The position numbers and the translations under genes are program-made. Positions 25,819-35,937 of a DNA stretch of 39,081 nucleotides are shown here, piece by piece. This DNA is from Ruminococcus sp. GTDB taxonomy: Bacteria; Bacillota; Clostridia; Oscillospirales; Acutalibacteraceae. The notes beneath the pieces are model-generated. The model was not told where the DNA came from. It searched no databases and saw only the letters and a program-made list of their open reading frames with translations. The stretch is taken from positions 1-39,081 of the forward strand of contig JAFLSJ010000007.1 in the NCBI GenBank assembly GCA_022511005.1, read 5' to 3'. Positions within the stretch are counted from its first letter, which is position 1, and every line of letters begins with the position of its first letter.

Positions 25819-26487
25819 ATGCCTATTGCAATTGCAATTGACGGACCTGCAGGAGCAGGTAAATCTACAATCGCTAAATTAGCGGCGAAAGAGCTTAATT
25901 TTATCTATGTTGACACAGGTGCATTGTACCGAACTGTCGGCTTGGCGGCAACAAAAAACAATGTTGAACCCAAAACATCTGTCCAAGTAGATGAACTGTT
26001 AAGTAAAATTAAAGTAGAGCTTACATTTAACCATAAGAACGAGCAAATTGTTTTGCTTGACGGAGAAGATGTTTCATCACAAATAAGAACTCCCGAGGCT
26101 TCTATGATGGCGTCAGCAATTTCAGCTGTTCCTGCCGTAAGGGCATATCTTCTTGATTTACAGCGTAATATAGCAAAGACTAATAATGTAATTATGGACG
26201 GCAGAGATATAGGAACAGTGGTTTTACCTGATGCACAGATTAAAATTTTTCTGTCTGCCGATCCTGAGGATAGAGCAAAACGCCGTTATGATGAGCTTGT
26301 TGAAAAGGGAATGGATGTAAAATATGAGGACATTCTCGCTGATGTAATAGAAAGAGATTATAATGATTCTCATAGAGAAATTGCACCTTTAAAACCCGCA
26401 GAGGACAGCATTATGGTTAATACAACAGGCAATACACTTGAGCAGTCTGTTGAGCTTCTTATAGGAATTATGAAGGAGAATATGTAA
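25819..26487 (+). CDS. cmk: Cytidylate kinase
   Basis: The 222-residue kinase phosphorylates CMP and dCMP. It shows the P-loop IDGPAGAGKST near the N-terminus, VDTGALYRT and DGRDIGTVVLPDA. The ATG at 25819 follows AAGGAAG and gives the family N-terminus; a longer in-frame start inside the previous gene was rejected. The last base overlaps plsC. Confidence 0.95.
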   Translation: MPIAIAIDGPAGAGKSTIAKLAAKELNFIYVDTGALYRTVGLAATKNNVEPKTSVQVDELLSKIKVELTFNHKNEQIVLLDGEDVSSQIRTPEASMMASAISAVPAVRAYLLDLQRNIAKTNNVIMDGRDIGTVVLPDAQIKIFLSADPEDRAKRRYDELVEKGMDVKYEDILADVIERDYNDSHREIAPLKPAEDSIMVNTTGNTLEQSVELLIGIMKENM

Positions 26488-27119
26488 TGAAGCAATCACA
26501 GATACTATATAAAATCGGACGTGTACTCTGCAAACCGATTTTCAAACTTTTGTACAGATATAAGGTTGTAAACAGCGAGGCAATTCCCAATGACGGTAAA
26601 GGTTATTTGATTGCCTGTAACCATTTATCATATTCAGACCCGGTATTAATAGGCTTAGCTCAGAAAAGAAATCCGTTTTTTATGGCAAAAGTAGAGCTTT
26701 TTAAAAATAAATTTTTCGGTGCATTAATCAGAGCGTTGGGTGCTTTCCCTGTTGAGCGTGGCGCAGGAGACGGAAAAGCCATAAATATAGGTGAACAGCT
26801 ATTAAAAGAAGGAAATATTGTTACAATATTTATTGAGGGCGGCCGTTCGAAAACAGGAGAGCTTATGCGACCACGAAGCGGTGCGGCATTAGTGGCACTT
26901 CAAACAGGCATACCTATAATTCCCGCCTGCATAACAGTAATAGGCAACCCAAAGCATACATTTGCAAAGCGAGTTATTCATTTTGGGGAACCTATGACAA
27001 CAAAAGAATTAGGACTTATATCAGGCGACAGACGAGAACTGAAAGTTGCAAGCGAGAAAATTATGAGTAAAATAAGAGAATTCAGGGAGAACGATTTAAG
27101 TGAATATAAGGGTAGCTGA
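26487..27119 (+). CDS. plsC: 1-acyl-sn-glycerol-3-phosphate acyltransferase
   Basis: The 210-residue membrane-associated enzyme makes phosphatidic acid. The HX4D motif is H46-D51 (NHLSYSD); the substrate-binding motif is FIEGGRSKTG, and FPVERG lies between them. The ATG shares its first base with the cmk stop codon, and the 3' end overlaps ispH-rpsA by 20 bases. Confidence 0.92.
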   Translation: MKQSQILYKIGRVLCKPIFKLLYRYKVVNSEAIPNDGKGYLIACNHLSYSDPVLIGLAQKRNPFFMAKVELFKNKFFGALIRALGAFPVERGAGDGKAINIGEQLLKEGNIVTIFIEGGRSKTGELMRPRSGAALVALQTGIPIIPACITVIGNPKHTFAKRVIHFGEPMTTKELGLISGDRRELKVASEKIMSKIREFRENDLSEYKGS

Positions 27120-29211
27120 TTCGGCAGGCTTCTGTTTTGGAGTAAACAGGGCAGTCAATATGGTGTATTCTCTGCTTGATGAAAACAAAAAGGTTTGTAC
27201 CTTCGGACCCATAATACACAATATGGAAATGGTCCGTGAGCTTGAAGAAAAGGGTTGTTATCCTGTATCAAACTTAGATGATGTTCCAAAAGATGCAACT
27301 CTTGTAATAAGAAGCCATGGTGTTCCTCTTGAAATAATGGAGGATATAACAAATTCCGAAATTTCCTGTACTGACGCAACCTGTCCTTTTGTAAAAAAAA
27401 TCCATAATATTGTTAATAAAGAGAGTAGAGAGGGACGGACGATTTTAGTAGCAGGAAATAAAAATCATCCTGAGGTTGAAGGAATTGTAAGTCATTGTAA
27501 AGGAGAAATATTTACATTTAATAACCATGAAGAATTACAGGAAATTGCAAATAATATTCTTGTTGAGAAAAATAAACCTGTTTCAGTAGTCGCACAAACT
27601 ACTTTTGATACAAAAGAATGGAAAAAATGTTTAAAAACTGTAAAAAAGGTCTATACAAATTCAAAAATTTTTGATACAATATGTAATGCTACGTCAGTTC
27701 GTCAGAATGAAGCACAGCAAATAGCCGAAAAATCTGACCTGATGATTGTAATAGGTGACAGACACTCTTCAAATACAGGAAAGCTGTACGATATTTGTAA
27801 ACGTAAATGCAATAATACTTTCCTTATTGAAACCGCAAAGGATTTAGATTTAAGTGTTCTGACTTCTGCAAAATCAATTGGCGTAACAGCCGGGGCGTCA
27901 ACTCCGGCAAGGATTATAAAGGAGGTACTGGATACAATGAGTGAAGAAATTAAGTCCAGCGTAACAAACGAAAATGAAGAATCTTTTGAGGCATTACTTG
28001 AGGAAAGCCTCAAAAACTTAAATACAAATGAGAGGGTAAAAGGCGTAGTTGTCAGCATCGATCCAACAGCGGTTTATGTAGATGTAGGCAGAAAGCAGAC
28101 AGGTTATATTCCTGCTGATGAAATTTCCAATGATCCTACAGTATTGCCTGAGGATGCTGTAAAAATCGGCGATGAGCTTGAGCTTTTAATTATGAAAACT
28201 AACGACCAGGAAGGTACAATTATGCTTTCAAAGCGTCGTGTAGATGCTCAAAAGGGTTGGGAAGAGCTTGAATCTAAGGCTGAATCAAAAGAAGTTCTCA
28301 CAGGTAAGGTTACAGCAGCTGTAAAAGGCGGCGTTTCATTAATTTATAATAATGTTAGAATTTTTGTTCCTGCTTCTCAGGCTGCTGTTTCAAGAAATGC
28401 AAATCTTGAAGAATTAGTAGGCAAAGAAGTTCAGTTCAGACTTATTGAAGTTTCACAGCGTGGCAGAAGAAGACAGGCAGTAGGTTCAATCCGTTCTGTA
28501 CTTATGGATGAACTTAGTAAAAAGCGTGAGGAATTCTGGCAGTCAGTTGAAGTTGGCAAAGAATACACAGGTGTTGTTCGTTCAATCGAAAGCTACGGTG
28601 CATTTGTTGACTTAGGCGGGGCTTCAGGAATGATTCACATTTCCGAGCTTTCATGGCAGCGTGTAAAACATCCGTCAGATGTTGTAAAGGTTGGCGAGGA
28701 AGTTAAGGTTTACATTAAAGATATCAACGAAGAAACACATAAAATTTCTCTCGGATATAAAGACCCTAACTCAAATCCATGGGAAATCTTAAAGAGAGAT
28801 TTTCCTGTTGATACAGTTGCAAAGGTAAAAATCGTAGGTCTTACAGATTTTGGTGCGTTTGCAAACATCATTCCCGGTGTAGACGGTCTTATCCATATTT
28901 CACAGATTGCAAATAAGAGAATTGATAAGCCTTCTGATGTTTTAAAAATCGGTGATGAAGTAGAAGCAAAGATTACAGTTATCGACTTTGAGAAAAAGCG
29001 TGTAAGCCTTTCAATCCGTGCTTTACTTCCTCAGGAAGAAGCTACAAAGGATGAAGAAGTAACAGTTGCAGAAATTCCTGCTGAACCTGTAGAAGAAACA
29101 GTTAAGGAAGATATTCCTGTAGAAACTGTTGAAGAAGCAGTAGAGGAAGCTCCTGTTGTAACAGAAGATGCTGCCCCGGAAACACCTGCTGAGGAGACAA
29201 CTGCAGAATAA
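27100..29211 (+). CDS. ispH-rpsA: Fused HMBPP reductase (IspH) and ribosomal protein S1
   Basis: This is a 703-residue fusion. Residues 1-280 are IspH, the last step of the MEP isoprenoid pathway, with Fe-S cysteines C12 (GFCFGV), C95 (DATCPF) and C195 (TICNAT). Residues about 311-643 hold four S1 RNA-binding repeats; repeats 3 and 4 are closest to consensus (GAFVDLGG..GMIHISELS, GAFANIIPGVDGLIHISQI). A Glu/Val/Pro-rich acidic tail follows. Such fusions are known in Clostridia. The start is GTG after AGGGAG. A perfect Shine-Dalgarno and an ATG at 27937 lie exactly at the domain junction, so S1 may also be made alone. Confidence 0.94.
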   Translation: MNIRVADSAGFCFGVNRAVNMVYSLLDENKKVCTFGPIIHNMEMVRELEEKGCYPVSNLDDVPKDATLVIRSHGVPLEIMEDITNSEISCTDATCPFVKKIHNIVNKESREGRTILVAGNKNHPEVEGIVSHCKGEIFTFNNHEELQEIANNILVEKNKPVSVVAQTTFDTKEWKKCLKTVKKVYTNSKIFDTICNATSVRQNEAQQIAEKSDLMIVIGDRHSSNTGKLYDICKRKCNNTFLIETAKDLDLSVLTSAKSIGVTAGASTPARIIKEVLDTMSEEIKSSVTNENEESFEALLEESLKNLNTNERVKGVVVSIDPTAVYVDVGRKQTGYIPADEISNDPTVLPEDAVKIGDELELLIMKTNDQEGTIMLSKRRVDAQKGWEELESKAESKEVLTGKVTAAVKGGVSLIYNNVRIFVPASQAAVSRNANLEELVGKEVQFRLIEVSQRGRRRQAVGSIRSVLMDELSKKREEFWQSVEVGKEYTGVVRSIESYGAFVDLGGASGMIHISELSWQRVKHPSDVVKVGEEVKVYIKDINEETHKISLGYKDPNSNPWEILKRDFPVDTVAKVKIVGLTDFGAFANIIPGVDGLIHISQIANKRIDKPSDVLKIGDEVEAKITVIDFEKKRVSLSIRALLPQEEATKDEEVTVAEIPAEPVEETVKEDIPVETVEEAVEEAPVVTEDAAPETPAEETTAE
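27918..27939 (+). promoter_or_regulatory. Internal ribosome binding site and ATG at the IspH/S1 junction
   Basis: AAAGGAGGT at 27918-27926 is a perfect anti-16S match. It is followed after 10 bases by an in-frame ATG at 27937 (residue 280, MSEEIKSS), just where IspH ends. Part of the match is forced by the conserved IspH end IIKEVL. Its use is an inference. Confidence 0.45.
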
Positions 29212-29225
29212 TTTTTTAATTTCAG

Positions 29226-29253
29226 GGCATCCTCTAAGGAGGATGCCTTTTTT
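29226..29253 (+). terminator. Rho-independent terminator after ispH-rpsA
   Basis: GGCATCCTC and GAGGATGCC form a perfect 9-bp stem with a 4-base loop, followed by six T. It ends the operon that starts with the rpiR-type regulator. Confidence 0.9.
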
Positions 29254-29272
29254 ATAGAATCAGGTGATTATT

Positions 29273-29824
29273 TTGTATGAAAATATAAAAGAAGAAAGTA
29301 ATCAGATCTTTACCGAGCTTATTGAAAAAGCTAATCTTAAAAAAGGTGATTTGCTGGTAATCGGCTGTTCAACAAGTGAGATAATCGGCTCAAAAATCGG
29401 TTCAGATTCTCAGATAGATGCCGCAAAGGCACTTTTCGACGGCTTTTATCCTTTGCTGAAAGAAAAGGGTATTTATGTTGCCGCTCAATGCTGTGAGCAT
29501 TTAGGCAGAGCCTTGTGTATTGAAAGAGAATATGCCGAAAAATTTTTAATTCCTATAGTAAATGTAATTCCGCAGCCAAAAGCAGGAGGAAGTCTTGCAA
29601 CAACTGCATATAAAACCTTTGAAAATCCTGTTATGGTTGAGTATATTAAAGCCGATGCAGGAATAGATATAGGCGGAACTCTTATCGGTATGCATTTAAA
29701 AGAAGTTGCAGTACCTTTAAGATTAAGCGTATCAAAAATCGGCAGTGCAAATATTATATGTGCAAGAACTCGTCCGAAATTTGTTGGCGGTGAACGGGCA
29801 GTTTACGATAAAGATTTAATATAA
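29273..29824 (+). CDS. TIGR01440/UPF0340 (YwlG-like) family protein
   Basis: The 183-residue protein matches the conserved UPF0340 family: LLVIGCSTSEIIGSKIGS, YVAAQCCEHLGRALCIERE, VIPQPKAGGSLATTAYK and IDIGGTLIGMHLK. No function has been established. TTG at 29273 was chosen because AGGTGAT lies 4-5 bases upstream; the GTG at 29264 is part of that site. It directly follows the ispH-rpsA terminator. Confidence 0.85.
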   Translation: MYENIKEESNQIFTELIEKANLKKGDLLVIGCSTSEIIGSKIGSDSQIDAAKALFDGFYPLLKEKGIYVAAQCCEHLGRALCIEREYAEKFLIPIVNVIPQPKAGGSLATTAYKTFENPVMVEYIKADAGIDIGGTLIGMHLKEVAVPLRLSVSKIGSANIICARTRPKFVGGERAVYDKDLI

Positions 29825-29836
29825 AGGGGTATTATT

Positions 29837-30409
29837 ATGACTGCTAAGGAAGAATTTTTAAAAATATATACTGAAAATATTACAAGAGAAGGCAGCAACA
29901 GACTTCTTGAATGGTTGGAAAAGACAGACTTTTTTACTGCACCGGCAAGTTCTAAATATCATTGTGCCTGTGAAAACGGACTTGTAATGCATTCAGTAAG
30001 TGTTTTTAATACAATGGTAGAAAAGCATTTTGAAGAAGAACACGATAATATGGAAAGCTTTGCAATTTGTGCATTGCTTCACGATTTGTGCAAGGCTCAG
30101 TTTTATAAGGTCTCTACAAGAAATGTAAAGAACGAACAAACAGGACAGTGGGAGAAAGTACCCTTCTACGCAATTGAAGACAGCTTCCCTTACGGTCACG
30201 GTGAAAAATCGGTTTTTTTGATAGAACGCTTTATGCGGCTGAAAATTGATGAAGCAATGGCAATACGCTGGCATATGGGAGAATTTGGCGACTCTAACAG
30301 CTTTACAATAAGTAAAGCCTATGAGCGTTATCCTCTGGCAGTTAAGCTTCACCTTGCGGATTTAGAGTCTACATATTTAAGAGAAAAAGGTACATCGGCA
30401 GTTAAGTAA
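29837..30409 (+). CDS. HD-domain protein, predicted phosphohydrolase
   Basis: A 190-residue protein with HD-superfamily metal motifs: H52 in MHSVSVFNTM, HD 82-83 in LLHDLCKA, and later histidines in GHGEKS and IRWHMGEFG. HD proteins usually cleave phosphate esters of nucleotides. The substrate is not known. It starts 12 bases after the TIGR01440 gene, with AAGGGG upstream, and is probably co-transcribed. Confidence 0.8.
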   Translation: MTAKEEFLKIYTENITREGSNRLLEWLEKTDFFTAPASSKYHCACENGLVMHSVSVFNTMVEKHFEEEHDNMESFAICALLHDLCKAQFYKVSTRNVKNEQTGQWEKVPFYAIEDSFPYGHGEKSVFLIERFMRLKIDEAMAIRWHMGEFGDSNSFTISKAYERYPLAVKLHLADLESTYLREKGTSAVK

Positions 30410-30443
30410 CCACGCTTACTAAATAAATAATCAAGGAATGTAG

Positions 30444-32432
<1,989 letters not shown>

Positions 32433-32491
32433 AACTTAATATAAAAGTTTTCGCGTCGCTTTTTTGACTAAAAGAAACATTTTCTAAAACC

Positions 32492-32575
32492 TGTAGGGGC
32501 AACCCTTGCGGTTGCCCGCAAAAAATAAAAAAGTTTAATTGAATTTTTCGAACAACCGCAAGGGTTGTCCCTACA
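32492..32575. repeat. REP-like inverted pair of hairpins (84 bp)
   Basis: Two copies of a TGTAGGGGCAACCCTTGC-type unit face each other. The left unit starts at 32492 and the right unit (reverse) ends at 32575; 21 of 22 bases match over 32493-32514 and 32553-32574. Each unit is itself a hairpin: GGGCAACC/GGTTGCCC on the left (32497-32517). The same family recurs at 37546-37781. No gene is encoded. Confidence 0.8.
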
Positions 32576-32643
32576 ATTATACTTAAAATTTTTCATTAAA
32601 ATTAATTTCTCTGTAAGGGAAAACCTTTTTATAACAGTATGAA

Positions 32644-32678
32644 ATGACCTTTGAGTAAAATCAAAGGTCATATTTTTT
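32644..32678 (+). terminator. Terminator upstream of spoIIIAA
   Basis: ATGACCTTTGA (32644-32654) and TCAAAGGTCAT (32661-32671) form a perfect 11-bp stem followed by seven T after one A. It probably ends ligA transcription, well downstream of its stop codon and after the REP-like pair. Confidence 0.8.
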
Positions 32679-32697
32679 TGCTTTTTTACATATGACT
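32667..32697 (+). promoter_or_regulatory. Possible sigma-E promoter for the spoIIIA operon
   Basis: GTCATATT (32667-32674) resembles the sigma-E -35 and CATATGACT (32689-32697) partly resembles the -10 CATACAnT, with a 14-bp spacer, about 30 bp before spoIIIAA. It overlaps the 3' arm of the terminator. spoIIIA is a sigma-E operon in Bacillus; the match here is only partial. Confidence 0.35.
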
Positions 32698-32726
32698 TAT
32701 TGAGTTAAGCTTTGGAGGAATTGTAA

Positions 32727-33677
32727 ATGAGCAGTTTAAATTTAAAGGAAAGATTTATTCAGGCGTCATCGCCGTTAACCATAAACATAAGCAAAAGATT
32801 ATTAATGCTTCCCCAATCAATTCAGGAAAATGCTCAGGAAATAAGAGTAAGACTTAACAGACCCTTATCAATATCCTGTCCCGATAATACATATTTTTTA
32901 ACGGAAAACGGTTGTGTAACCACTAAAATAACAGACCAGCCTATGTTATCTGCAAATCAAAAGGATATTTCAGAAATCTTTCATAATATTTGTAACTATT
33001 CCGTTTATTCAAGACAGAATGAAATAAAAAACGGTTTTGTAACTATGCAGGGCGGTCATAGAGCAGGAATTTGCGGTACAGCCGTAATTGAAAACGAAAA
33101 AATAAATAATATTCGTGATATATCATCAATAAATATAAGAATAGCCCGAGAACATAAGGGGAGCGGTAAAGAAATATTAAATAAAATCAAAACAGTTTCA
33201 AGTGGAATTTTAATTTGCGGAAGTCCCTGCAGCGGTAAAACCACAGTGTTGAGAGATATTGCCCGTCTGCTTTCATTGGAATACGATAAAAAAGTATCAG
33301 TTGTAGATGAACGTGGTGAAATTGCAGGTACTGTACAGGGAGTTTTTCAAAATGATGTTGGACTTTGCGATATTTTAGACGGTTATTCAAAAGCAGACGG
33401 CATTATTCACTCTATTCGTTCAATGTCGCCTGATGTTGTTATATGTGATGAAATCGGCGGATTTGAAGATGTAAAAGCGATACTTCAAAGTTCAAATTCC
33501 GGAGTTTCGTTTATTGCAACGGTTCATTGTAAAAATTCACAGGAATTGATAAAAAAGCCGTTTATAAAAGAGCTTCTTAAATCTAATGTATTTGAAAAGG
33601 CAGTTTTTCTGCAAAACAGACAAAACGCAGGAAAAATAAACAGCGTTGTAAATTGTGGAGATATTTTAAATGGTTAA
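32727..33677 (+). CDS. spoIIIAA: Stage III sporulation protein AA (ATPase)
   Basis: The 316-residue secretion-type ATPase is thought to drive the SpoIIIA-SpoIIQ channel from the mother cell. The Walker A GSPCSGKTT lies at about 164-172, followed by VVDERGEIAG and VVICDEIGG (Walker B). The N-terminus contains AQEIRVRLNRPL, typical of SpoIIIAA. It is the first gene of the operon; TTGGAGGAATT precedes the ATG. The 3' end overlaps spoIIIAB by 8 bases. Confidence 0.95.
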   Translation: MSSLNLKERFIQASSPLTINISKRLLMLPQSIQENAQEIRVRLNRPLSISCPDNTYFLTENGCVTTKITDQPMLSANQKDISEIFHNICNYSVYSRQNEIKNGFVTMQGGHRAGICGTAVIENEKINNIRDISSINIRIAREHKGSGKEILNKIKTVSSGILICGSPCSGKTTVLRDIARLLSLEYDKKVSVVDERGEIAGTVQGVFQNDVGLCDILDGYSKADGIIHSIRSMSPDVVICDEIGGFEDVKAILQSSNSGVSFIATVHCKNSQELIKKPFIKELLKSNVFEKAVFLQNRQNAGKINSVVNCGDILNG

Positions 33678-34176
33678 AATTTTAGGTTGCATTTTATTTA
33701 TAATATCGTCAAGTATGGCAGGATTTTATTTTTCTGAAAGATTAAAAAGCAGATTAAATTTTTTAAAGGAATTTATTTCATTTTTAAAATCACTTCAAAT
33801 TCAGCTAAGGTATTGTAACGGAGATATACTGCAAATACTCCCTCTTTGCAGTGATTCAAAAACACTTGAACCTTTTATAAAGAATTTATCTGATAAGAAT
33901 AAAGAATATAGTTCTTTTGCAGAAATATGGAAAGATTCTGTTATTTATATTTCCAAATCAAACTGTTTAACAAAGTCAGATATAAACTCAATGCTTGAAT
34001 TCGGAAACATTTTAGGAACAACAGATGTAGCAGGTCAGCTTAATCATATTGATTTATATATAGAGATTTTTAATAAAGCATATGAAAATGCCCGTGAAGA
34101 ATTAAAAAGTAAATCAAAGCTTTATAAAACAATGGGATTTTTCATTGGAACAACAATAGCGTTAATGATTGTATAA
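33670..34176 (+). CDS. spoIIIAB: Stage III sporulation protein AB
   Basis: A 168-residue protein with an N-terminal membrane helix, a helical cytosolic body and a C-terminal hydrophobic segment (MGFFIGTTIALMIV). SpoIIIAB resembles type II secretion GspF proteins. The start SSSMAGFYFSERLKSR is characteristic. It sits in the fixed second position of the operon. Confidence 0.9.
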   Translation: MVKILGCILFIISSSMAGFYFSERLKSRLNFLKEFISFLKSLQIQLRYCNGDILQILPLCSDSKTLEPFIKNLSDKNKEYSSFAEIWKDSVIYISKSNCLTKSDINSMLEFGNILGTTDVAGQLNHIDLYIEIFNKAYENAREELKSKSKLYKTMGFFIGTTIALMIV

Positions 34177-34188
34177 AGGGGTATAACT

Positions 34189-34383
34189 ATGGATGTAGAT
34201 ATGATTTTTAAAATTGCAGCAGTTGGAATAATTGTTGCAATATTAAACCAGTTGCTTGTTCGCTCAGGCAGGGAAGAACAGGCGATGCTTACAACATTGG
34301 CAGGATTGATAGTAGTTCTTACAATGATTGTAACTCAAATAAGCTCGCTTTTTTCAACAATAAAAACACTTTTTGGTTTGTAA
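34189..34383 (+). CDS. spoIIIAC: Stage III sporulation protein AC
   Basis: A 64-residue protein with two predicted membrane helices (IFKIAAVGIIVAILNQLLV and a second at about 28-50). The short connecting segment RSGREEQAML is the family signature. It is a small channel-associated membrane protein; AAGGGG precedes the ATG. Confidence 0.92.
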   Translation: MDVDMIFKIAAVGIIVAILNQLLVRSGREEQAMLTTLAGLIVVLTMIVTQISSLFSTIKTLFGL

Positions 34384-34384
34384 A

Positions 34385-34780
34385 ATGAATATAGTAGGAA
34401 TTTGTGCGTTAGCGGTAGTAACTGCCATTGTTTCATTAACGCTTAAAAAATATAATGGCGAAATATCTTTAATGGTTTGTATTGCAGGGTGTATTTTCAT
34501 ATTTTTATCCCTGTTATCGTCTTTTACGACCCTTTATGATACAGTCAATAAGATATTATCAAACACAGGAATTAATATAACATACATAACAGTTTTACTA
34601 AAAGCAATAGGTATTTGCTTTATAACTGAGTTTGCCTGTGATTGCTGTAAAGATGCAGGACAAACTGCCCTTGCAAACAATGTATCCCTTGCAGGAAAAG
34701 TAATGGTAATTATAACGGCAATACCTTTGTATAACGAAATTCTAAATACTGTACTCTCATTAACTGGAGGTGCAGTATGA
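34385..34780 (+). CDS. spoIIIAD: Stage III sporulation protein AD
   Basis: The 131-residue protein has four or so hydrophobic segments, including MNIVGICALAVVTAIVSLTL and a helix with ITEFACDCCKDAGQTALAN, the conserved SpoIIIAD core. ATG at 34385, one base after the spoIIIAC stop, was preferred over a TTG inside spoIIIAC. The stop overlaps the spoIIIAE start as ATGA. No clear ribosome binding site is present, so coupling to spoIIIAC is likely. Confidence 0.92.
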   Translation: MNIVGICALAVVTAIVSLTLKKYNGEISLMVCIAGCIFIFLSLLSSFTTLYDTVNKILSNTGINITYITVLLKAIGICFITEFACDCCKDAGQTALANNVSLAGKVMVIITAIPLYNEILNTVLSLTGGAV

Positions 34781-35937
34781 AAAAGGCTTTTTTATTTATA
34801 TTAGTTTTCATTATAGCTTTATCATTTTCTGTATTTTCAGTAAGTGCAGAAGAAACGGAAAGTACGGAAAATACCGGACAAGACTCGTATGAAGTTATCA
34901 GTGATAAAGATAAGCAAAGTCTGTTTGATTCTTTATCTGACGATGCAAAAAAATCTTTATCAAATTTAGGCATAGATTCCGTGGATCCCGGTTTTATAGA
35001 TAATTTAACCTTTGACAAAATTATATCCGAGATTATCGCAAATGCCGCAAATGTATCGAAAAATCCTCTTAAATCAATGCTGTCGGTAATAGCGATAATG
35101 TTGTTAAGTTCATTGCTCAGTGGTTTAAAAAATACTCTCAATAACGGCAAAATGCAGCAGGTTATAGATGTTGTATCAACCTTATGTATTACCTCTGCAT
35201 TGGTACTTCCTGTGAGCAATGTAATTATAAATACCACAAATACTGTTTTAACTGCTTCAAATTTTATGCTTGCTTATATACCTATAATGCTCGTTGTTTT
35301 AGTAAGCTCGGGACGGTTTGTGAGCGGAAGTGCCTACTATTCTATGATGGTTATGGCAGGACAGGCTGTTTCTCAGATTGCGTCAAAAATCGTTGTTCCT
35401 CTCTTAAATTCATTTTTAGGCATAAGTATAGCGGCTTCTATTTCTCCAAATGTAAATTTATCGGGAATATCAGCCTCTATCAGCAAAATAATAAAATGGC
35501 TTTTATGTTTTATAATGACAATGTTTACGGCTCTTTTGTCTTTCAGACAAATAATAACCACTTCAATTGATAATGTGTCTACCCGTGCAGTAAGATTTAC
35601 CTTAACATCTCTTGTTCCGGTAGTAGGCTCGGCATTATCTGATGCGTATAAAACAATACAGAGCAGTGTTAACTTAATTAAATCGGGGCTTGGTGTATTT
35701 GTAATAATTGCAATTTTCGTTGTATTTTTGCCGATTATACTGGAATGTCTGATTTGGGTTTTAACTATCGGTGTTTCAAAATCGGTAGGTGAGATTTTAA
35801 GCCTTAATCAGCCTTGTAAAGTATTGGAATCTGTTTCTACAGTTATTACAACCTTGCTGGCAATAGTATTCTGCATAATGGCAGTATTTATTATTTCAAC
35901 AGCTATTGTACTTCTAATGGGAGGTGCAAGCGAATGA
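34777..35937 (+). CDS. spoIIIAE: Stage III sporulation protein AE
   Basis: The 386-residue polytopic membrane protein is a channel component. It starts with a signal peptide (MKKAFLFILVFIIALSF..., predicted cut after SVSA), then an acidic linker, then about six or seven hydrophobic segments. KSMLSVIAIMLLSSLLSGLK and TRAVRFTLTSLVPVVGSALSDA are typical. The stop overlaps the spoIIIAF start as ATGA. Confidence 0.94.
   Translation: MKKAFLFILVFIIALSFSVFSVSAEETESTENTGQDSYEVISDKDKQSLFDSLSDDAKKSLSNLGIDSVDPGFIDNLTFDKIISEIIANAANVSKNPLKSMLSVIAIMLLSSLLSGLKNTLNNGKMQQVIDVVSTLCITSALVLPVSNVIINTTNTVLTASNFMLAYIPIMLVVLVSSGRFVSGSAYYSMMVMAGQAVSQIASKIVVPLLNSFLGISIAASISPNVNLSGISASISKIIKWLLCFIMTMFTALLSFRQIITTSIDNVSTRAVRFTLTSLVPVVGSALSDAYKTIQSSVNLIKSGLGVFVIIAIFVVFLPIILECLIWVLTIGVSKSVGEILSLNQPCKVLESVSTVITTLLAIVFCIMAVFIISTAIVLLMGGASE

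Noticed and set aside
32468-32671. Small minus-strand open frame between ligA and spoIIIAA
   Set aside because: It is made of REP-like repeat and terminator sequence, with no ribosome binding site or family resemblance.
34710-35237. Long open frame antisense to spoIIIAD/spoIIIAE
   Set aside because: It lies opposite clear spoIIIAD and spoIIIAE coding sequence, has no ribosome binding site and resembles no family.
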